NCBI GenBank assembly: GCA_025362765.1 | Contig: JANYFI010000369.1 | Location: 1-10,163, forward strand | Direction of reading: 5' to 3' | Length of the DNA: 10,163 nucleotides | Source: Ferruginibacter sp. | Lineage (GTDB): Bacteria; Bacteroidota; Bacteroidia; Chitinophagales; Chitinophagaceae | Shown: in pieces, positions 1 through 7,225 of the stretch | How positions within the stretch are numbered: the stretch's first letter is position 1 | Layout: every line of letters starts with the position of its first letter | Notes under the pieces: generated by a model | Told to the model about the DNA's origin: nothing | Seen by the model: the letters and a program-made list of their open reading frames with translations, nothing else | Database searches by the model: none | Program-made: the position numbers and the translations under genes

Positions 1-23
1 AATTCCAAAAAGCGAATAGTCAT

Positions 24-626
24 TTAAATTTTTATATACAACTGGTGCATTGGACAGTAGAAGCCAATAACCTTTCCCGATGTATTCGGATCATAAGGTT
101 TAAATGCCTGCCCACGGTATGAAATAATACTATCATTCAAAAAACTTAGTACCGGAAAAGGTAATTCCACTAATACGGAAGGTGCAATATTATCAATTTT
201 CAATTTTGATGAATCCAAATTCAATCCTTCTATGGCTTTGATCTGCATCTGAAGATCAGTAAAATAAAAATGGCCTGAATTTACTCCTCCAAAATGATTA
301 GTTTTTATGCTTCCCTTTATAATTAGGAAAAATGTAGTCTCTCTATTACCAGTATCATGATATTCTTTTAGTGTTTCCTTGATCTCTATCTGGTATGTCT
401 GAAAGCTGGTATAGTGAATAATTGTGCTATACTTCCATCTTTTACTCTTATCTTCTCTCCAAACTATATTTAACACATTATCGAAACTGCCATCATCCTC
501 CTCAGTTTTTACGTCCATATTATCTTCAAAACGCTTACAGTATGGCCTTTTTATTTTCCCCTTATTTGTACTTACAAAATCATTGTAACTCTCTATATAG
601 GTTGAAAGAGCAATATCATCAAACAT
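24..626 (-). CDS. Hypothetical protein of 200 aa, probable cargo of the integrated element
   Basis: I do not recognise a family. The frame is open from an ATG at 624-626 to a TAA at 24-26. The protein starts MFDDIALSTYIESY. It has no signal peptide and no clear membrane segment, so it is probably cytoplasmic. The N-terminal third is charged, with an acidic patch (KTEEDDGSFDN, about residues 40-50). The middle is rich in alternating beta-like strands (IIHYTSFQTYQIEI, TTFFLIIKGSI), and the C-terminus has aromatic-rich stretches such as GFYCPMHQLYIKI. I see no catalytic motif. It follows the HTH gene on the same strand after an 81-bp gap and lies on the integrase side of the candidate element border, so cargo or an accessory function of the element is the natural guess. 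The coding call rests on length, strand agreement and the lack of a better frame. The function is unknown. Confidence 0.68.
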   Translation of the reverse strand: MFDDIALSTYIESYNDFVSTNKGKIKRPYCKRFEDNMDVKTEEDDGSFDNVLNIVWREDKSKRWKYSTIIHYTSFQTYQIEIKETLKEYHDTGNRETTFFLIIKGSIKTNHFGGVNSGHFYFTDLQMQIKAIEGLNLDSSKLKIDNIAPSVLVELPFPVLSFLNDSIISYRGQAFKPYDPNTSGKVIGFYCPMHQLYIKI

Positions 627-707
627 AAGTTTGTTGTATAAATCCGATTAGAAGCCGTATGCATGCTTGCATCAGCAGCCATGTGCGATTGTGGTATGAT
701 ATTGCAA

Positions 708-998
708 CTACGCTGCCGGGGAAAGCTTATATTTTTTGAAAGTAACAAGTGCAGCCATGATCTCACTATTTTTATACCATATTTTTCTGGTACCGAAACG
801 ATGATCAATTAATTTGCCCTGTTTTGTATAATTTGATAATGTTTGTAATGAAATGCCTAACATGGCACAGGTCTCTTTAGGCGAAAGAAATTTTTCAGGA
901 GGAGGGGGAGTTAGTTCTAAAATCTTTTTGCGGACCTCTTCACCAATAACGATTCTTAATTCTTCAACTGTCAACGTAGCTACAAATTGGGTATTCAT
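708..998 (-). CDS. Small helix-turn-helix (excisionase/MerR-like) DNA-binding protein
   Basis: This 96-aa protein has a winged helix-turn-helix of the HTH_17/excisionase type at about residues 37-82: FLSPKETCAMLGIS (first helix and turn), LQTLSNYTKQGKL (recognition helix), then a basic wing (HRFGTRKIWYKNSEI). Before it lies a short helical N-terminal segment (about 10-29) and a four-proline linker (P31-P34). Proteins of this kind commonly sit beside Bacteroidota tyrosine recombinases in integrative elements, where they act as excision or directionality factors or as local repressors. Here the gene follows the recombinase on the same strand after 164 bp that carry two palindromes, which could be its own binding sites. 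The ATG at 996-998 gives a complete N-terminus. The DNA-binding call is firm; the choice between excisionase and transcriptional regulator is inference. Confidence 0.85.
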   Translation of the reverse strand: MNTQFVATLTVEELRIVIGEEVRKKILELTPPPPEKFLSPKETCAMLGISLQTLSNYTKQGKLIDHRFGTRKIWYKNSEIMAALVTFKKYKLSPAA

Positions 999-1081
999 TT
1001 TATTAATTTGAATACGATCTTAATTTTCGATTTATTATTTGAGAATGTAAAGGTACATTCAAAAACACGTTTATTTTGGTA

Positions 1082-1094
1082 AATACTTAGTATT
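1082..1094. repeat. Perfect 13-bp palindrome, candidate operator
   Basis: The sequence AATACT-T-AGTATT has two perfect 6-bp arms around one central base. It lies in the non-coding gap upstream of the HTH gene start (998). Its right half contains TTAGTATT, which recurs twice more towards the recombinase (1126-1133 and 1152-1159). A regulator or recombination-factor site is plausible, but no binding evidence exists in the sequence. Confidence 0.4.
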
Positions 1095-1101
1095 ATAAAA
1101 T

Positions 1102-1119
1102 AATTTTACTGGTAAAATT
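1102..1119. repeat. Perfect 18-bp palindrome, candidate operator
   Basis: The sequence AATTTTAC-TG-GTAAAATT has 8-bp arms and a 2-bp spacer, and begins 7 bp after the neighbouring 13-bp palindrome. It sits 43 bp downstream of the recombinase stop and about 100 bp upstream of the HTH gene. The stem is AT-rich and no clean T-run follows on either strand, so a dimeric protein-binding site is more likely than a terminator. The local base composition is very AT-rich, which raises the chance of accidental symmetry. Confidence 0.4.
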
Positions 1120-1125
1120 TAATTG

Positions 1126-1159
1126 TTAGTATTGAAAAGTGATTCCATTTGTTAGTATT
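1126..1159. repeat. Direct repeat GTTAGTATT, two full copies plus one partial copy
   Basis: The 9-mer GTTAGTATT occurs at 1125-1133 and 1151-1159, and its last eight bases occur again at 1087-1094 inside the 13-bp palindrome. All three copies lie between the recombinase stop and the HTH gene. They could be arm-type or regulator sites. AT-rich composition makes chance similarity a real alternative. Confidence 0.3.
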
Positions 1160-1162
1160 CAA

Positions 1163-2506
1163 CTAAGCAACTCTAAGTAATTTCTTGCTCCAGTTTTCTT
1201 TTATATGTGCTGCCATTCTTTTAGCGGTATCCAGTTTACTTACCCTTATGTATTTCAAAAATGACCTCTCTGTTTTATGTGTGGTAATCTTCATGAGATC
1301 AATTGTTGGAAATCCTTGTAAATAGTAGTTAGTTGCAAATGAACGGCGGCAAGTATGAGAGGATATGGCCTGATACAACTTTACATGTGGCTTTGTGCTT
1401 AACCTCCCTGTTTCTACCATTCCGGCCAATTCGCAAGCGTTTTTAATATACTCGTTAAACTTTTGGTCACTTATAGTTTTAGGTAGCTTATTGGCATTAT
1501 GGGAATATTTTTCAAATATCTCCAGCACTACCGGGTTGCATGGTATAATAACCCTCTCTTTTGTTTTCTGTGTTGTAATATCAATGAAATAACCGCCATC
1601 TATCTGCACAATGTTTTCTGGTTTAATGTTTGAGTAATCGGATATTCGCAATCCTACCCATGCTCCAAAAATAAATAGATCCCGTACCTGCTCTAATTTT
1701 TTGTTAGTTAATTTGAACTGGTAGAGGTGGTGCAACTCCTCTTCTTTTAAATACACATGTTCTGTATCCTCTTCATTGAAGGAAAACTTTTTATGTTTAA
1801 ATTTTAAATTATCTGTATAATCCATATCTACCGCTTCACCCATGAATACCTTTAGGATTGATATATCTTTTGCTATGCTGTTTACTGCCAGATTCTTTAT
1901 TTTCTGGAGATAGGTAACATAGGCATAAAAGAAATCTAAGTTAATGGTATCAAAATCTACCTTGTATTTGCTATATGCTTCAAACTCTTTTAAGTGTTTC
2001 AAAACAGCAGCATAGTTCTGAAGGCTGCTTTTGCTCTTATCCCTTCCTTTGTTTTTGATTTCCCCGATAACAAACCTATTTGCAAGGGTGTAAAGATTTG
2101 GCTTGCTGGAAGTGCCAGAATGATTCTGATTTACAAAATTCTCCATTGCAGCCCGTAATATTTCTGGTTCTGGTATACCATCCTTCAATGCTTCGTTATA
2201 GGTACGCTCACAAGTGCTTTTTAAATTATCAAGCAAATCATTTATAGCAAATTTACCGTCAGCAGTTGTCGCCAGTTTATTCTTTACCCTCTCCTTACCG
2301 GCGTTCCAATCAGATACCCGAACGAACTGGCCAAAGGAATAAAATAATCTTCTCCCACTGTAAATAAATTGCAAGTAGATAAGGCACTCCTCATCTGATT
2401 TAGGCTTATTTCTTTTGTCAGTCGAATGTATACCAGCCCCCTGTTTTTTGTCTTTAGTTGAAATTTTACTCTTTAATCTGAAGTGAACCTCTGGTTGTCT
2501 TGGCAT
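1163..2506 (-). CDS. Tyrosine recombinase/integrase, Bacteroidota integrative-element type
   Basis: This 447-aa protein is a site-specific recombinase that would integrate and excise a mobile element. Residues about 1-125 match the arm-binding N-terminal layout of Bacteroidota integrases (SDEECLIYLQFIYSGRRLFYSFGQFVRVSDWN). Residues about 137-235 form the core-binding SAM-like domain (NYAAVLKHLKEFEAYSKYKVDFDTINLDFF). Residues about 250-430 are the catalytic domain, with the full active-site set visible: R287 (GLRISD), K314 (TTQKTKE), H384 and R387 (SSHTCRR), H410 (ITTHKT) and the nucleophile Y419 (FLKYIR), nine residues after H410 as expected. Nothing indicates truncation. The ATG at 2504-2506 is the start, and a TATCTTTA box (2521-2528) stands just before it. 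The HTH gene downstream, the unidentified cargo gene and the border-like region upstream all fit an integrative element. The insertion target cannot be read with certainty. Confidence 0.96.
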   Translation of the reverse strand: MPRQPEVHFRLKSKISTKDKKQGAGIHSTDKRNKPKSDEECLIYLQFIYSGRRLFYSFGQFVRVSDWNAGKERVKNKLATTADGKFAINDLLDNLKSTCERTYNEALKDGIPEPEILRAAMENFVNQNHSGTSSKPNLYTLANRFVIGEIKNKGRDKSKSSLQNYAAVLKHLKEFEAYSKYKVDFDTINLDFFYAYVTYLQKIKNLAVNSIAKDISILKVFMGEAVDMDYTDNLKFKHKKFSFNEEDTEHVYLKEEELHHLYQFKLTNKKLEQVRDLFIFGAWVGLRISDYSNIKPENIVQIDGGYFIDITTQKTKERVIIPCNPVVLEIFEKYSHNANKLPKTISDQKFNEYIKNACELAGMVETGRLSTKPHVKLYQAISSHTCRRSFATNYYLQGFPTIDLMKITTHKTERSFLKYIRVSKLDTAKRMAAHIKENWSKKLLRVA

Positions 2507-2520
2507 TGTGTAATTTTATA

Positions 2521-2528
2521 TAAAGATA
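2521..2528 (-). promoter_or_regulatory. Possible -7 box of the recombinase gene
   Basis: Read on the minus strand this is TATCTTTA, one mismatch from the Bacteroidota consensus TAnnTTTG. It ends 15 bp before the recombinase start codon. I see no clear TTTG at the -33 position, so support is weak. Confidence 0.3.
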
Positions 2529-2533
2529 AGTCA

Positions 2534-2557
2534 GTTCCACTAAGAGTTTCACTAAAA
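2534..2557. repeat. Tandem 12-bp repeat upstream of the recombinase gene
   Basis: Two abutting copies, GTTCCACTAAGA (2534-2545) and GTTTCACTAAAA (2546-2557), agree at 10 of 12 positions. The pair lies 28-51 bp upstream of the recombinase start and overlaps where its promoter should be. Short direct repeats here would suit integrase arm sites or autoregulation, but this is inference. Confidence 0.35.
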
Positions 2558-2603
2558 CTGTTTTTCCCTTGGAAAATGATATAAATTAAAACCTATGAAA
2601 CTT

Positions 2604-2646
2604 CCTATTTACGGGGTGTTTTAGCTTTTAATAGGTAAATCTTACC
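2604..2646. repeat. Nested short inverted repeats near the candidate element end
   Basis: CCTATT (2604-2609) is the inverse of AATAGG (2630-2635). The overlapping GGTAA (2634-2638) pairs with TTACC (2642-2646) across three bases. These lie between the recombinase and the candidate attachment region, where core- or arm-type recombinase sites are expected. No individual site can be assigned. Confidence 0.25.
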
Positions 2647-2667
2647 AAATAAAACAAAGAAGGTGTT

Positions 2668-2685
2668 ATCCCTCCCCCTACAGCA
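2668..2685 (+). other. Possible attachment-site remnant resembling a tRNA/tmRNA 3' end
   Basis: The bases ATCCCTCCCCCTACAGCA look like the 3' T-arm and acceptor end of a tRNA or tmRNA. They are followed 13 bp later by a strong plus-strand terminator. No matching 5' part of a tRNA lies upstream, so this is not an intact RNA gene. Many integrative elements insert into tRNA or tmRNA 3' ends and leave exactly such a stub next to the integrase. The resemblance is only by eye, and the T-loop itself (GTTCGAA type) is not present. Confidence 0.25.
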
Positions 2686-2698
2686 TCACAATCGACTT

Positions 2699-2733
2699 AA
2701 ACCCGTACTGGTATTAAACTGTACGGGTTTTTT
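2699..2733 (+). terminator. Strong rho-independent terminator, plus-strand orientation, orphan
   Basis: A perfect 10-bp stem (AAACCCGTAC at 2699-2708 pairing with GTACGGGTTT at 2721-2730) encloses a 12-nt loop and runs into six Ts (2728-2733). The T-run gives a plus-strand orientation; on the minus strand the stem is followed only by TTTAAG. No plus-strand gene lies to its left within the window, so it terminates nothing visible. It may be the former terminator of a gene split off by element insertion. Confidence 0.75.
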
Positions 2734-2754
2734 GTTTGCATTAAGTAGCCTGAA

Positions 2755-2793
2755 TGGATATTTTTAATTTGCTCGTTAATTTAAAAATAGCCA
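2755..2793 (-). repeat. AT-rich hairpin at the 3' end of the efflux operon
   Basis: A 12-of-13-bp stem (TGGATATTTTTAA at 2755-2767 against TTAAAAATAGCCA at 2781-2793, one A/G mismatch) encloses a 13-nt loop. It lies 65 bp past the stop of the efflux pump gene. It could protect or end the operon transcript. It lacks a GC-rich stem and a clear T-run, so I do not call it a standard terminator. Confidence 0.35.
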
Positions 2794-2858
2794 CGTAAAA
2801 GATTTTTAGTGCAAAATACATGCAGGTACTAACACAACCCGAAATCAGCCATCCAATA

Positions 2859-5800
2859 TTATTCATTTGGCTTTTCTACCTTGCTTACTACCCGCATTTT
2901 TCTCAGTAATTTCCTGTTTTCGCGATTGTGCATTAGTTTAAATTCCAACGCATAAATCACGGGTAGAATTAATAGTGTAAGTATGGTAGAGGTAACTAAC
3001 CCGCCGATTACCACCACGGCTAATGGTTTTTGTGTTTCACTGCCAATACCGGTAGAAATGGCCGCAGGCATCAGGCCAATCATGGCCATCAATGCCGTCA
3101 TAACAACCGGGCGCACCCTGGATTTTACGCCTTCGCGAATAGCATCATCCAGGTGCATTTTAGCATCCAGATTTTTTCTGAAAACGCTGATAAGGATTAC
3201 GCCGTTTTGAATACATACGCCAAACAAGGCGATAAAGCCAATGCCTGCGCTGATACTGAAATTGATACCTGTAATGTGCAAGGCAAGAATACCGCCAATG
3301 AGTGCAAAAGGGACATTCATGATAGTTAAAAAAGCATCTTTTGCATTGTTATATGTTACAAAAAGAATTAAAAATATTACCAGCAAACAAATCGGAACAA
3401 CCTTCGACAAAGTTGCAGAAGCTCTTTGCTGGTTTTCAAATTCACCATTCCAGCTTAATTTATAGCCTTGTTGTAAATGCACCGCTGCATCTACTTTTTG
3501 TTGCCCATCTGCAATCGTACTTCCCAAATCTCTTCCCCTTACAGAAAATTTTACAGCTATATGGCGCATGTTGTTGTCGCGGAAAATAAATGCCGGCCCG
3601 GTTAAAGTGCGGATGGTCGAAATTTCTTTTAATGGAATTTTTGCGCCATCCATTGCAGGTACCATTAAATTTTCAATGCTTTGCTGTGATGCACGAAATT
3701 CCTGCTGGTAGCGTAACCTTACATCAAATTTTTTTTCGCCTTCGTATAATTGAGTGGCAGCTTTACCACCAATAGCCATTTCAATTACAGCATTGGCATC
3801 TGCCGTATTGATGCCATAAAATGCCATCTTCTCCTGATCCAGTTCAATCCTAAACTCAGGCTGACCAAGGTTTCTTAGCACGCCAAGGTCTTCAATTCCT
3901 TTAACTTTTTTTAATACATCCGTAACCGCATTGGCTGTACTATCCAACACTAAAAAATCAGGGCCGAATATTTTTACGGCCATCGCCGCATTTACACCAG
4001 CAACGGCTTCTTCCACATTGTCGCGTATGGGTTGAGAATAGTTGAAAACAATACCGGGGAATTTACGTAACTGTGCATCCATTTCATCTATTAACTGATC
4101 TTCAGTAATTTTTCTTTTCCAGGTTTTTTGCGGCTGTAGATCTACCTGTATTTGTACATTAAAAAATCCTTTGGGATCGGTACCATCATTTGTCCGGCCC
4201 ACCTGCGACAGGGATTGTTTTACTTCCGGAAATTTTTGCAGAATGTCGACCATCTTATTACTCACCAAATTGGCTTCCGATAATGAAACACTCATTGGCA
4301 ATTCTGCCTCTACCCAAAGCGCACCTTCATTAAGGTCAGGCAAAAACTCTGTACCTAAAAATTTGGCCGAGAAAAAAGTGAGCACCATTACTGCAATCGC
4401 AATTAACACACTCAACTTTTGATTTCGGTACACAATGGCCAGCAATCTGGATATGCCATTTTCAAAAAATAATACAATGGGATTGTGTTTTTCCCGAACA
4501 TTTTTTCTTAATAAAATACTAGACAATGCAGGCACCAGCGTAAGTGTGAACAACAGGGCTCCTATCAATGCAAAACCCAGCGTATAGGCCAGCGGCGAAA
4601 ACATTTTTCCTTCCACTTTCTGAAAGGCAAAAATGGGAATTAAACAGGTGATGATGATGAGCTTGGAAAAGAAAATAGATTTACCCATTTCTGTGCCCGT
4701 TGATTTAAACAAGCCAAGTTTGGCCAGTTTATTAAATTTTTCCATACCCACTTCTCTCGCCTTATGGTCCATTGCTACAAATAATCCTTCTACCATTACT
4801 ACTGCTCCATCGATGATAATACCAAAATCAATGGCGCCCATAGAAAGCAGGTTGGCGCTCATGCCCTTTATTCGCATACAGATAAAAGCAAATAACAAAG
4901 AAAGCGGAATAATTATACTAACTGTGACGGTAGTTCGCCAGTCGGCCATAAAAAGCAACACAATCAGGGTTACTAAAATAATGCCTTCAATCAAATTATG
5001 AATCACGGTTTCCTGCGCAAAATCCATCAGGTTGGTACGATCATAAAAGGTATTGATTTTGACGTCTTTTGGTAAAATATTTTCGTTCAGGTCTTTTATT
5101 TTTAAACGGACAGCATCTAAAACTTCACTTGGGTTTTCGCCTTTGCGCATCACAATAATGCCTTCAATCACGTCAGTCTGTTTGCCATTTTTATCTGCCC
5201 TTTCCACCTGGCCCAGTCTCGGTTTGCCCGCTTCCACTACATTCGCCACATTCCTTATTAATAAAGGAACACCTTTTGTTTTGGTAATGATGATATTTTG
5301 AATTTCATCTACATTGTTTAATAAGCCAATTCCTCTTACCAGGTAAGATTGCCCGTTTTTTTCAATTACGTCGCCGCCTACGTTCACATTACTTTTCGCA
5401 ATGGCGTTGTATACGTCCAATGAAGTAAGATTGTATTTTAGCAACAGGTCAGGGTTCACACTTACCTCAAAAGTTTTTTCTTCGCCGCCAAAACTATTTA
5501 CATCTGCCACACCGGGCACGCTTTTAAACTGCCTGTCAAGCACCCAGTTTTGTATGGTAGTTAAATCACGGATGGACCTTGTCGCACTGGTTAACGTGTA
5601 CCTGAAAATTTCTCCTGTTGGGCCATAAGGTGGTTGTACATCGGGCTTTACACCATCTGGCAAATCGGCGCCGCTTAAACGGCTCATCACCTGTTGACGT
5701 GCAAATGCGTCATCTACATCATCATCAAAAATAATCCTGATATAGGATAGACCAAAAGCTGAAGTGGTGCGCAGGTTGGATTTTTTCTGCACAGAATTCA

Positions 5801-6026
5801 GCACCGTTTCCATGGGAATGGTGATAAATTTTTCAACCTCTTCCGCACTTCTCCCGCTCCATTGGGCAATGATGATGATTTGAGTATTGGTTACGTCAGG
5901 GAAGGTTTCAATGGGTGTATTTTTATAACTGATTACACCAATCACCACCAATATTCCCGTGAGGAAAAAGACCAGTATGCGGTGCCGGAGCGAAAAATGT
6001 ATTATTTGTTTGATGAACTTATTCAT
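2859..6026 (-). CDS. czcA: Heavy-metal efflux RND transporter, CzcA-like inner-membrane pump
   Basis: This 1055-aa protein has the full length of HME-RND pumps, which use the proton gradient to drive metal cations from periplasm or cytoplasm into an outer-membrane channel. TM1 is at about 13-33, followed by the family signature TPIETFPDVTNTQIII (37-52). The first periplasmic porter half lies at about 36-340, TM2-TM6 at about 343-500, the second porter half at about 560-870, and TM8-TM12 from about 875 to 1030. TM4 holds DFGIIIDGAVVMVE, with D400, D406 and E413 matching the spacing of the essential D402/D408/E415 of Cupriavidus CzcA. Aligned by eye to E. coli CusA, none of its three copper-binding methionines is kept (for example, a Glu near 673). 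Zn/Co/Cd/Ni-type cations are therefore favoured over Cu(I)/Ag(I); the exact ion is inference. It is the last gene of the operon, starting 45 bp after the adaptor stop. Confidence 0.96.
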   Translation of the reverse strand: MNKFIKQIIHFSLRHRILVFFLTGILVVIGVISYKNTPIETFPDVTNTQIIIIAQWSGRSAEEVEKFITIPMETVLNSVQKKSNLRTTSAFGLSYIRIIFDDDVDDAFARQQVMSRLSGADLPDGVKPDVQPPYGPTGEIFRYTLTSATRSIRDLTTIQNWVLDRQFKSVPGVADVNSFGGEEKTFEVSVNPDLLLKYNLTSLDVYNAIAKSNVNVGGDVIEKNGQSYLVRGIGLLNNVDEIQNIIITKTKGVPLLIRNVANVVEAGKPRLGQVERADKNGKQTDVIEGIIVMRKGENPSEVLDAVRLKIKDLNENILPKDVKINTFYDRTNLMDFAQETVIHNLIEGIILVTLIVLLFMADWRTTVTVSIIIPLSLLFAFICMRIKGMSANLLSMGAIDFGIIIDGAVVMVEGLFVAMDHKAREVGMEKFNKLAKLGLFKSTGTEMGKSIFFSKLIIITCLIPIFAFQKVEGKMFSPLAYTLGFALIGALLFTLTLVPALSSILLRKNVREKHNPIVLFFENGISRLLAIVYRNQKLSVLIAIAVMVLTFFSAKFLGTEFLPDLNEGALWVEAELPMSVSLSEANLVSNKMVDILQKFPEVKQSLSQVGRTNDGTDPKGFFNVQIQVDLQPQKTWKRKITEDQLIDEMDAQLRKFPGIVFNYSQPIRDNVEEAVAGVNAAMAVKIFGPDFLVLDSTANAVTDVLKKVKGIEDLGVLRNLGQPEFRIELDQEKMAFYGINTADANAVIEMAIGGKAATQLYEGEKKFDVRLRYQQEFRASQQSIENLMVPAMDGAKIPLKEISTIRTLTGPAFIFRDNNMRHIAVKFSVRGRDLGSTIADGQQKVDAAVHLQQGYKLSWNGEFENQQRASATLSKVVPICLLVIFLILFVTYNNAKDAFLTIMNVPFALIGGILALHITGINFSISAGIGFIALFGVCIQNGVILISVFRKNLDAKMHLDDAIREGVKSRVRPVVMTALMAMIGLMPAAISTGIGSETQKPLAVVVIGGLVTSTILTLLILPVIYALEFKLMHNRENRKLLRKMRVVSKVEKPNE

Positions 6027-6071
6027 AACCTCGGTAAAAAACTTTTAATGAAAGCGTGTAATAGGATCGGC

Positions 6072-7172
6072 TTATTTTTCGGTCAATGCTTTGTATAACA
6101 ATATCTGGTTGGCAGAAATTACTTTATCACCCAACAGCAAACCTGATTTTAAATAAGCATTGTCACCAGAAATTTTAAGCAATTCTACCTGCTGCACTTT
6201 TAAATCGCATTTGCCGCGATACACTACCACATAATTGTTTCCATTTTCAGAAATGATTGCTGCGCCTGGAATACTAATGGCGTTTTGTCCTTCTTTGTTT
6301 AGTATGGTAATGTTGGCGAACATTTCTGGTTTCAACTGCAGGTTATCATTTTTTAAACGCACCCTTATTTTCATCACTTTTGTTTCGGGATCCAGTATCT
6401 GGCTAACCTTATCTACCACGCCGCTAAATGTTTTATCAGGATATGCAAGGGTGGTAACATTGGCTATATATCCTTCCTTTACTTTTGAAATATCTGTTTC
6501 ATATACATTTGCCCATACCCATACTTCACTAATATCGCCGATGGTAAACATATTCTCGCTGTTGTCGTTTCGGATAAAGGCGCCTGTACTGATCTTTTTT
6601 TCCACTACGTATCCTGCAATTGGAGCGGTAATTACATACGTACCACCCACGTTGGTATGGCCACCACCATTAATGCTGATTTGTTCTTTTAATTTTTGAA
6701 CGGCGGTCAATGCTTTACTGTAGTTTTCTTTTGCTTCGCTGTATTCCCTGTCGCTGGCAATGCCATTTTTAAACAGTGAGGCTTCATTGTCCATTTGCCT
6801 TTTGGCGATGTTGAGGTCATTTTCCGCAGAAGAGAGATCACTGTAATTACCAGCGACTTCCACGCTTTTAATTTCTGCCAATACCTGGCCTTTGCTTACC
6901 TTATCGCCTTGCGAAACTTTTACGTCTACTACTTTGCCACTGCTAAAAGGAAATACTTTCACCACTTTACTGTCACTAAAACTTATTTCGCCTGAAAGTT
7001 TCAGGGCATTTTCAATATGGCTGCTTGATACGGAATCAATGTGTATAATGTGTTCCATCGAATCGGTGATGCAAACTTTCGCAGCTACATCTGTTTCAGC
7101 TTCTTTTTTTTCTTTGCAGGAGAAGACGGTCAATGCGGAAAAAATCAACGTGGCTATTGGGGCTAATTTCAT
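6072..7172 (-). CDS. Efflux RND periplasmic adaptor lipoprotein, CzcB/CusB-like
   Basis: This 366-aa membrane fusion protein would bridge the RND pump and the outer-membrane channel. The N-terminus is a lipoprotein signal peptide (MKLAPIATLIFSALTVFSC), with C19 as the lipidated cysteine, followed by a charged KEKKEAET linker. The barrel-sandwich (lipoyl-like) halves are near 70-105 (SGKVVDVKVSQGDKVSKGQVLAEIKS) and 177-203 (TYVITAPIAGYVVEKKISTGAFI). Between them is a helical hairpin (about 108-165, SSAENDLNIAKRQMDNEASLF). A beta-barrel follows (about 215-295, VWVWANVYETDISKVKEG, LKPEMFANI), then a membrane-proximal domain to the end (SIPGAAIISENGNNYVVVY, GLLLGDKVI). There is no His-rich N-terminal metal-binding extension of the kind seen in some CzcB proteins, so it is shorter than those. 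It lies between the channel gene (53-bp gap) and the pump gene (45-bp gap) on the same strand. Confidence 0.94.
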   Translation of the reverse strand: MKLAPIATLIFSALTVFSCKEKKEAETDVAAKVCITDSMEHIIHIDSVSSSHIENALKLSGEISFSDSKVVKVFPFSSGKVVDVKVSQGDKVSKGQVLAEIKSVEVAGNYSDLSSAENDLNIAKRQMDNEASLFKNGIASDREYSEAKENYSKALTAVQKLKEQISINGGGHTNVGGTYVITAPIAGYVVEKKISTGAFIRNDNSENMFTIGDISEVWVWANVYETDISKVKEGYIANVTTLAYPDKTFSGVVDKVSQILDPETKVMKIRVRLKNDNLQLKPEMFANITILNKEGQNAISIPGAAIISENGNNYVVVYRGKCDLKVQQVELLKISGDNAYLKSGLLLGDKVISANQILLYKALTEK

Positions 7173-7225
7173 GTTGGAATGATGAGTTTTATCGAGCGTG
7201 TTTATTTTGTAAAAATTGGATAGGA

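Larger units (their letters stand above)
2507..2858. other. 352-bp intergenic region, probable right border of the integrated element
   Basis: I see no credible gene here. The contents in order are the presumed recombinase promoter with its 12-bp tandem repeat, nested short inverted repeats, the tRNA-end-like stub, the orphan plus-strand terminator, and an AT-rich hairpin below the efflux operon. The minus-strand efflux operon stops at 2859 and the minus-strand recombinase begins at 2506. The gap therefore separates two co-directional units of different nature. It is the best place for an element boundary, although the boundary base cannot be fixed without the other end of the element. Confidence 0.45.

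Noticed and set aside
651..680. Hairpin ATGCA-TGCT-TGCAT between the HTH gene and the 200-aa gene
   Set aside because: The stem is only 5 bp with no T-run; it is too weak to call a terminator or operator.
593..808. 71-aa minus-strand frame overlapping the HTH gene and the 200-aa gene
   Set aside because: It overlaps both neighbours in another frame and shows no motif; the HTH frame is clearly the coding one.
2661..2690. Intact tRNA or tmRNA gene beside the recombinase
   Set aside because: Only a 3'-end-like stretch is visible; no anticodon arm, D arm or GTTCGAA-type T-loop lies upstream, so only a remnant can be proposed.
2699..2733. Terminator of the minus-strand efflux operon
   Set aside because: The T-run follows the stem on the plus strand. 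On the minus strand only three Ts follow, so its orientation is wrong for this operon.
4633..5001. 122-aa plus-strand open frame opposite the RND pump gene
   Set aside because: It is antisense to the TM2-TM5 region of an unambiguous pump, and its low-complexity Ile/Thr/Ser composition mirrors the membrane segments.
6235..6699. 154-aa open frame on the plus strand inside the adaptor gene
   Set aside because: It lies wholly antisense to a well-supported adaptor gene, has no recognisable domain and is explained as a shadow frame.
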